Below the pieces are notes generated by a model. That model worked only from the letters and a program-made list of their open reading frames with translations, searched no databases and had not been told where the DNA came from. 64,000 nucleotides of DNA from Isoetes taiwanensis (lineage: Eukaryota > Streptophyta > Lycopodiopsida > Isoetales > Isoetaceae). Positions 56,823-64,000 of this stretch are shown here, piece by piece. Within the stretch, counting starts at the first letter, position 1; each line of letters starts with the position of its first letter. The translations under genes and the position numbers were made by a program. The stretch is from positions 6,630,602 through 6,694,601 of the forward strand of contig JAJEKV010000070.1 of the NCBI GenBank assembly GCA_021234155.1. Direction: 5' to 3'.

Positions 56823-57304
56823 ATAAATTTCTTGTATTATAATAAGCAATCGTAACTTAGCCAGAAGCATAATATTCTTAAGTCTATATGACTTTCGACC
56901 ATTTTGGAATAGACCTTAATATTTTTACCTATGAAGGCGTTTTGTCTATTAAACATGTGTCGAGCATTGCTACACATAAGCACATGTCTTTATATTGATC
57001 AATTGAAGACCACGTCAATTATTATTTTGATTGACCAAGTTCAAAATATGAGATGTCTTTGAATTGAGGCAGGTGGTTCAGACCATTTGCTACTAAATTA
57101 GTCTGGCAGGATCTCATGCCAGCTGTGATAAATGACAAAAGAAAAGGAACATTAAGAGTAAGAATTTATACCACTTCATATGGGTGCTCAGATTTTTATA
57201 AAATTGCTACATGTTCTCGGATTCATTCCTTATTAAGCTCAAACTTAACAACAATGTATTATATTGAAGTCGTCCTTTGTCGCACATAAGTAGAGGTTGT
57301 GTAT
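56823..57304. other. No recognisable feature
   Basis: AT-rich DNA between the GC palindrome and Helitron E4. No gene supported. Confidence 0.3.
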
Positions 57305-59490
57305 TTATAGTAAATGTGTGCCCGACATTGCCACCCAAAGGATGCTATTTCATATGAACTTTTGACATAATCACATTATTTCAAGAATGTAGTACAACTT
57401 TTAGAAACTATTACCATCAAGAAGGGATCTTGTTTCTTACTGTAACCTTTGTGGAGCTGAATGCAAATAACAGGTATCTGATGTCATTGTTCCTGCAAAA
57501 GTAATCAATCTTGGTTGTCTGTGAATACTACACAAACATGCTTAGCAAATAGAACATTTGCAAGCTTTGCACACTTAAAAGTTGTAGAATTACCTGCAAA
57601 ATCATTAAAATTAAAATTTGCAGAATTACTTACGAAATGCCAAGCAGCATTTTCTGAAGCAACACATATTCACCTACCATTTCTAAAAGCTGGAATACCA
57701 ACTTCAGATTATAACTATCTTTAAGATTTCCTGTGTTGATTACTAATCAAGTTTTCCAATCTGATTACTAAAGTAGTCTATGTTTCTGCATAAGGAGAGA
57801 AATATCAAACATGCTGCCTGCATATAATGTGCCATTTTCTGACCTGTTATTGCAAAAACCATGTCTTCCCCAACACAGTATACTCATTTCCCTTTAGGAA
57901 AAAACATGCAGCAACAAAATCTGCGTCCTCTCTTGCCGGAAGAAAAGCTTTTAACCACCTATATAGCAACATGCATTTTCTTTTAGGAAAATTTTATAAC
58001 ACAGGCATGACAAATGTATATATTCCAAAAGGAGAAGCGACTGGCCTTGCAAGGTCATGACATAAATAGAAGATAATTGATTACATGTTCCACATTTTTT
58101 TGTAATAACATAGAAAAATATTCTTACCCTGAGAGAATATTGTCTTAATCTCCTATCCTTCTCGCATAGGATCATATGTTTCAAGAAAGAACCTTCTGAT
58201 ATGCCATACCCCTCTCAAAATGCTACTGCCATCAAAATCCATTTACATGGTTAGCAAAACACTGTCTACTTGCAATAAGATCCACTGTCTACTTGCAAAC
58301 ATGGTAAGGAAATGCCACAGCTGTAAGTTTGTAAGACCAGGATATTGCTAAGCTGAAAACTAAAATACTGGAACAGACTAAATATTATTTGCCTTGTCTT
58401 CATTAAAAGCCTGGGTATGGACATTCTATTGTTTACGTGGGTGTTTTGCAGATGCGATTTCACAGTTGATAGAGGAAACAACAAATATGCAGGAAATGCC
58501 ATAAGAATTAGACCTTGCCGGTGCCTGAAATGCCACTGCAGATTTAGATTTTCCAGAAAACTCCATTAAACATCAGCTTATTTCTTCTATCTACAGTATC
58601 ATGTGTCCTTTTCTTGCCACAGCCGGTAACCACAAATGCAAAGAAAGAACAACTTGAAAAGATTGTACCTGTTTCACTGATTCCTCAGCCTGCAAGAAAA
58701 GATTTACAATAGTTTAACTTACAGCGATGCAAAAGGTCCAATTCATGCACACAGAAGAGGCCATCTGCATACCTGCTCGGCAGGGTTTTTCATTCCAAGA
58801 ATATGAGGCTCTGTTCGCCGACCTTTGTTTAAAATCCGCACATTCCTCTTGCATCCTTGGCTTCCTTGGCTTCACGACTCCTCTGCTTCAGCAAATCCGA
58901 CTCCCCTGCTGATTAAAACTTTGTGCCGGAATGCCAAAGATGGTAAATCGGTTACCAAAAGCTGCAGATAAAAGCTTTCCGGCAAAAAAGAACTCGCATG
59001 CAGACCTATTTCAGATTGTAAGCTTCAGACCTTGTAGCGATTTTGGGAGCCCAAAAAAAATTTGTTGTTAGCAAAAGTTGGAAACGGCAAGGATGGCATG
59101 GCTGCTCTTCACTGCAAAAAACATATATGCAGCATTTCTCTTGCCTTTGCCTAAATCTCACATAAAAAAAAAGCCACTTTCCATTTCAATCTGCTCAAAG
59201 CCGCACCTTAAAGCCGCTGTCACCTCCGCAAAAACATTTTGAATCCCGACTTGTGGCAGAGGAATGATGGAGAGGAGAGGACGGAAAAAACGCTCCCTTC
59301 CAAGGAAATGTAACCCATTTTTGGGGACGGAGAGAGAGAAAATTTCGCAAAGCGAAAATTACGTCGGAAAATTTTTTTGTTTCCCAAAAATCACGCTTTT
59401 CTTCCAAAACTCACGCTCTAGCCGGAAATTGACGCTTTTCCCGGCGTCACTCCGGCGTGAGCCAAAAACCCCAAAACCTTTTTAAGTAGA
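57305..59490 (-). mobile_element. Non-autonomous Helitron E4
   Basis: The right end at 59490 is the 5' terminus on minus: A/TCTACTTAAAAAGG then TTTTGGGGTTTTTGG, matching the E2 5' end at 42846. The left end is a decayed 3' terminus (57305-57332): the spacer CACACATTTACTAT and a broken hairpin. The size is about 2.2 kb with no Rep. 58640-58900 holds micro-exon-like pieces on minus: TTGCAG, then 21 bases reading AEESVKQ, then GTACAA. The 5' region near 59330-59410 shares TTTTTTTGTTTCCCAAAAAT and CACGCTTTTC with E1 at 38.88 kb. Confidence 0.7.
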
Positions 59491-59915
59491 TTACGCCATG
59501 TATTGCCTCAAACAAGGTTTTCCAGCCACTCAAATGGTGAATTGCATCTAGAGAATAAAGACTTATGCCAGGGCAAAACTCTTGATATATAGTTGGTCCT
59601 TAGGCAAGATTTTACCATAATCTGTAATCTTACCATATAATTGAGTCCTGGGCACATGCAGGTGCAATTCGAGTTGCAAAAATAAGCTTGAAAACTTGAC
59701 ATTGTTTGTATATGCTATCTTCATATCTTCATCACAACAAAAGGCACCATAAATCCTCAAGCTTGGGTCAGCATTAAAAACATTAGAAAAATAGTTTGAG
59801 AGCAAAATGCCATGAGATAAAATAGCTCAAACCTCTAGCAGGCAATGACGGAACAACACTTTGACTGAGAAAAATCAAACCGGTGATTAATGCACGCTTT
59901 CTATTTTTGAACTAC
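59491..59915. other. No recognisable feature
   Basis: AT-rich flank of Helitron E4, no gene. Short minus-strand frames lack domains. Confidence 0.3.
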
Positions 59916-60126
59916 AAATCCAAACCAGTGACAGAACCAAAAACATGTGTAAAACCTAAGTCTAGAGTCTACTGGATTTGAAGCACCACAACAGCCGTTT
60001 TGATTACCCTAAACCTATAGATCCAAACCAACGATAGAACAAAAAATATGTGTAAAACCTAAGTCTAGAATCTACTGGATTTGAAGCACCACAACAGTCG
60101 TTTTGATTACCCTAAACCTATAAATC
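59916..60126. repeat. Two-unit tandem duplication, about 104 bp
   Basis: The block ATCCAAACCAGTGACAGAAC...AAAACCTAAGTCTAGAGTCTAC...GATTACCCTAAACCTATA appears twice with few changes. Non-coding. Confidence 0.88.
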
Positions 60127-60269
60127 TGTATAAATCAAAAACCTACAGCTGACCTGATTCGATTTGCACTCAGCCTAGAAGATCGCCAGCAACAGATTCG
60201 CCAAGATCGCCAACAATAAATTTGCCAACGGATTCGCCAGCGACCTGCGCTTTTCAGACCACCCTTTTT

Positions 60270-60595
60270 TTTTTTTTGCTATGCACGCATAGCCCCTACC
60301 TACCAATTTCTCAACTACCTACCCCCTTTTTTAACTACCTACCAATTTTCCAACCTATCTTTTTTTCCTTATTTACGTGATCTGTCTATATGGCTTAAAT
60401 TCTAATGTGCCTTTTTGTTTTTTGCTAGTCGTCGTGTATTTTGATTCAGAATCTATACACATACAGGCAAAGTAAATCTTATCCGAAAAAAAATAATTGA
60501 TTATATCACACACAAAATGTAGGTTTTCAGAGGGATCTAGATTGTGCTTGTCTATGCGCACATAGGCAAATGCTATACGCGCATAGGCAAACACT
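60270..60595. repeat. CTATGCGCATAG-type palindromes
   Basis: GCTATGCACGCATAGC near 60273, TCTATGCGCACATAGG near 60553 and GCTATACGCGCATAGG near 60573, the same design as four sites in 33.2-33.6 kb. The intervening sequence has CTACCTACC words and a T run. No gene. Confidence 0.65.
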
Positions 60596-60842
60596 AAGGT
60601 TGAATGCTCTACACGATAAAATACAATATGCAAATAGATAAGTCTTTTTAGAGCCTGCTTGTCTTTGTTGTGTTTTTCTTATTGACATACTGCACCACAG
60701 GTCATTAATGCGTTTGCAAGGTCACCGTGTTTATATGATCTCAAGGTTCCAAATTGAGTTCTGGCTTCTCCAAGCAAAACAATTTCTATATTGCTCACAC
60801 GGGTCCAGATCTTGGAATAAAGGGCAAATATGCCCATCTGAC

Positions 60843-61030
60843 AGCTCTCGTTGTCCTACGTAACCCCCCCCGTGTGAATATGCACCCAAACCAAAGGGGG
60901 TTTAAGGGGGATTTTAATTTAAATATGTTAAATGCAATGGTTTGTGTTAATAATATTAATGGTAGTTGTGTGTTAATGGTTTGTGTTAACTAAAAAAAAT
61001 TTTGACCCCTTCGGGGCCTTAAGGATGTTG
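60843..61030 (+). repeat. Left arm of a long inverted repeat
   Basis: AGCTCTCGTTGTCC..., GTGTGAATATGCACCCAAAC, GGGGGATTTTAATTTAAAT and the terminal CCCCTTCGGGGCCTTAAGGA match the complement of 63719-63981. The arm contains short tandem TTAATGGTTTGTG words. It is either one long-TIR element with about 2.7 kb between arms, or two opposed copies of one repeat. Confidence 0.8.
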
Positions 61031-62473
61031 TAGGGGTGTACATATATAGACATTCTCCAATGATGGATGGAAGGGCACTAAGAAATCTATAAATGCATGT
61101 AACAATTTTAGAAAGACTTCTGCATGTAATATTGTGCATGTTACAATTTTTTATTATCAAATGCTTCGCTCTTGTCGGGAACATAATAAATATGCAACCT
61201 AGTCCTGTAGCAAGTTCTTAGAAAAGCATAGGAGTTATGTTCGTTATAAAGACATTTCCGATGTCTCTAACTTTAATTGCTAATCACACCCAATCAGCAC
61301 GCAAAAGTTCAACATGTAGCTTTAGTGCACACATTGCAGAAACAAGTAATAACTCAGCGACAAATGCAGCAATGCATGCAAGTTATTTAGGCTGCATGAA
61401 GCCAGGGTAATGGAGCAATGCATGCGAGTTATTTAGTCTGCATGAAGGTTATTTTTGTAGGACAAAATACGCTACTGGAAAGTTTTTCTAAGGAGCTTTT
61501 AACTTTAACAGATGTGTTGCAGATATTCAAACACGTTACTCCTGATAAGATAAAACACCAGCTCAATCAAGGGAATAGAAGATAGGGTAATTCTATGAGC
61601 TACTCACGAGCACCAAAGACGAGTGGCAAAAACATAAGATTAGAAAGCTTGACAAGCACACGCTGCACACGCGGATTTGCATAAACTGAAAGGTTAGCCA
61701 AAGAACTGGCTCAATTACCAAAAATGCTTACTGTCAAGACCCAGCAGGAATGCCCTGAAGGGAGTCTTTGCTAAAGATTTGAATATTGATCAAAGTCTGC
61801 TAAACGGGCAAAAATGCTGTCTTTACACTTTCTGTATTGATTCTGCCAATGAATGCTCATAAACCACTAGTGCCTCAAATCCAGGATTAGATCTTCCTAA
61901 TCCAGTCGTCCTGTGACATAATGCAGCAGATATTTGCAAAGATTCTGCCATTTCGATGGAAAAATACTGGATTCGAGATCAGAGTATTAAGGTAAGCCAG
62001 ATAGAAAAAATAACGGGATACCCCAATTTCAGAGGATAGTAATACTGTAGATATATAAGCAGCAGCGTTTATGGATGGAACAGGGCAAAGGTGCTCTGTT
62101 CTGGGATGGATTTAATATGAATTTTAGAAATGGTCGTGAATAAAACGGAAGTTCTAAGGACAGAAAGTGAGACGGCGGATGGGTGAAATTAGCGTAGGAT
62201 ACAAATGATCTGATATGCCATAGCTGACCTTGTTTATTGAGGAACAGAGCGCCAGCATACAAACATCCCGGAATCTCTTTCTGCTACTACCTGCACAAAC
62301 AAAAGCAAGCTCTAAATTTCATACACCCACCAGACCCAGCCTCTCGGACCCAGCCTCTCGTCCGACTAAGGAGTTCATCCTTTGCCTTCACCTGCCGATC
62401 CCTGCAAAAAGAAAATAGAATCGAAGAAGGAATAAAACCCTAAAATGGTTCTTTCAAATGCTTGCATGTTCAG
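61031..62473. other. No supported gene between repeat arms
   Basis: AT-rich, no domain recognised. A short duplication (AATGCATGC(A/G)AGTTATTTAG, 61370-61440) is present. 62230-62440 has overlapping open frames with polar composition but no family. Confidence 0.3.
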
Positions 62474-62961
62474 CGCAAATAAAAAAGAGGGCTTTTGTTG
62501 TGAGCCCTTGGATGTTGGAACATTGAAAAAAAAAAGCCAAATCAACGACTAAGAAATGGTGCACTCTAGATGTACGCATTAGTACATCCATTCGAATACG
62601 CCATGAAATCTTAGGAAAACCTTTGTGAAAAGCGTACAAAAACACAAAAGACACCCCCTGTTATTATGCTACATATTTGCTGTTGCCAGGATCCCCTTTA
62701 CAATATACAAGGTCTGCCCTACTATTTACAATTCTAAGGACTATTCCCAGACTTCATACAAATATGTAGCATAATAACAGGGGGTTTTCTTTGTGTTTTT
62801 GTACGCTTTTCACTAAGGTTTTCCTATGATTTCGTGATGTATTCAAATGGGTGTACTAATGCGTACTTCTAGAGTGCGCCATTTCTGAGCCATTGATTTT
62901 AGCCTTTTTTTTTTCAATGGTCAACAACCAATGGCTCACAACAAAAGCCCTTTTTTGTGCG
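62474..62961. mobile_element. Foldback MITE-like element with long arms
   Basis: The left arm 62474-62676 and right arm 62762-62961 are complementary over about 200 bases with scattered mismatches. Matched blocks include AAAGCGTACAAAAACACAAA, CCCCCTGTTATTATGCTACATAT and GGGCTTTTGTTGTGAGCC. An 85-base spacer separates them. No protein is encoded. Transcription through it would give a long hairpin RNA. The right arm's outer part is duplicated downstream (see 62889-63085). Confidence 0.88.
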
Positions 62962-63085
62962 TGTGGTGCATAATGGGCACATGAAGGGCCATTGATTTTA
63001 GCCTTTTTTTTCAATGGTCAACAACCAATGGCTCACAACAAAAGCCCTCTTTTTGTGTGCATGGTGCATAATGGGCACATGAAGG
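62889..63085. repeat. Two-unit tandem duplication, 99 bp
   Basis: GCCATTGATTTTAGCC...CAATGGTCAACAACCAATGG...GCATAATGGGCACATGAAGG occurs twice in direct order. The first unit overlaps the right arm of the foldback element. Confidence 0.88.
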
Positions 63086-63718
63086 GCTTGAAGGGCCCAT
63101 GTAGTGCAGTTTCCCTGCCGGCAACACATTTCTTATCATAACTTTTGATCCAGAGCTCTGTTTGAGATGATTTTTATTGCGTTGGAAAGCTCTCTCCGAG
63201 ATCTTTTTGATAGTCTATGATAGTTATGTATGCTAAAACAGCAATTTTTCGGCTGGGTTTGGTAGGCTTTCACATCCTAGCAGCTGATTAATATAGGATT
63301 GCGCTATTGGATATTGTTTTATGGCTCATTCCGAATGAAGCTTGCAAAAAATTACCATGCATTTTAAGATTTTGAGGCAGTTATTAAGCAAATTCCAAGG
63401 CTTATAGATCCTTGTGCTAACAAGTAGAAAAGTTTCTCACTTTGGTTTCTCACCACAAGAATCCATGGAGGCCAAAGGCTGCTGTTAAATTCCAGTTGAA
63501 AAATGTTTGTGTATGGGTGTTGCAAACTTTATGACTTTCAGAATAATGGGATCAATCTGCTCTATCTTTATGGTAACTTTTACTTATGTTCTATTTGTTT
63601 TATTGTGATCAAATTCAAAAGCTATAGGTGATGAAAGCCTCAAATGAATTCTAGTTTTTTTCTGGTTTGAATTCTAAAATTTTTGTCACACCGGGGGGGA
63701 GGGAGGGGGAAGGGCGGG
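63086..63718. other. No recognisable feature
   Basis: AT-rich DNA, no supported gene. Confidence 0.3.
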
Positions 63719-63981
63719 AACGTCCCTAAGGCCCTGAAGGGGCCAAATTTTTTTTTTGCAACACAAACCATTAACATCCAACATATAAAAATTAAATCCC
63801 CCAACACATAACAACCAACACATAACAACCATTGACATTAACAACCAACACATAACTACCATTGACATTAATTAACACAACCATTGGGTCCAACACATTT
63901 AAATTAAAATCCCCCTAAAACCCCTTTGGTTTGGGTGCATATTCACACCGGGGAGGAGGGGGACGTGGGGCAGCGAGAGCC
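63719..63981 (-). repeat. Right arm of the long inverted repeat
   Basis: Complement of 60843-61030, longer by about 75 bases because AACCAACACATAACAACCATTGACATT-type words are expanded (several copies between 63795 and 63880). The outer edge is close to the window end, so its boundary cannot be confirmed. Confidence 0.8.
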
Positions 63982-64000
63982 CTCATAATTGTATTTTGCA

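Overview
The window looks like nuclear DNA of a land plant, probably from a large, repeat-rich genome. The evidence is a CRINKLY4-type receptor kinase gene (a land-plant family), fragments of Sec14 and ATL RING-H2 genes that still carry plant-like introns or motifs, plant Helitron termini (TC at one end, hairpin plus CTAG at the other), a tRNA-Met-type primer-binding site and CACTA-like ends. The exact lineage cannot be fixed from the sequence. A fern, lycophyte or other large-genome plant would fit. Base composition is AT-rich, with GC-richer islands at LINE and captured-gene fragments. I see no gene that is clearly intact: every recognisable coding region is truncated, frameshifted or stopped.

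Layout. 1-7.4 kb: remnants of LINEs (YADD reverse-transcriptase fragment; 3' half of another LINE ORF2 on the minus strand), a Helitron 3' end, a 535-bp foldback element and small tandem duplications. 7.4-9.5 kb: a CRINKLY4-related receptor kinase on the minus strand, complete from signal peptide to C-terminal tail but broken by two lesions, one of them a clean 5-bp tandem duplication. 9.9-11.7 kb: a LINE ORF1 relic. 13-20 kb: two arrays of TGACTAAT-type subterminal repeats, the second ending in a CACTA-like terminus. Between them lie an intron-containing Sec14 (CRAL-TRIO) fragment, a 548-bp tandem duplication, a tRNA-like SINE head and a TTCTAGAA-rich degenerate array. About 20.6 kb: a frameshifted four-helix membrane ORF of unknown family.

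21.9-33.3 kb holds two minus-strand copies of one LINE family (ORF1 RNA-binding-like protein; ORF2 endonuclease-reverse transcriptase) with pentanucleotide TTCTA tails. An orphan LTR/primer-binding-site junction lies between them. Two more 3' ends of the same LINE lie at 2.8 and 34.5 kb, the latter inserted into a Helitron with a 13-bp target-site duplication.

34.4-50 kb is a cluster of minus-strand Helitrons. Their 3' ends carry a CCCGGC-GTT-GCCGGG hairpin and CTAG, and their 5' ends begin TCTACTTAAAAAG. Two elements abut head-to-tail at 42846/42847. Rep fragments lie inside them, and a 3.8-kb element with 25-bp terminal inverted repeats has landed in one of them. That element carries a polypurine tract and a seven-unit palindromic array. 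An ATL RING-H2 fragment follows at 48 kb.

50.7-55.7 kb carries a plus-strand RepHel (Helitron Rep plus Pif1-like helicase) of a different subfamily. One in-frame TGA interrupts an otherwise open 1063-codon stretch, and the helicase core is frameshifted. Downstream are a trimer of tRNA-like units, a 22-nt GC palindrome, another non-autonomous Helitron (57.3-59.5 kb), a long inverted repeat (60.8/63.9 kb) and a foldback element (62.5-63.0 kb). The window is thus mostly a record of nested transposition, Helitron tandem formation and gene-fragment capture, rather than a working gene set.
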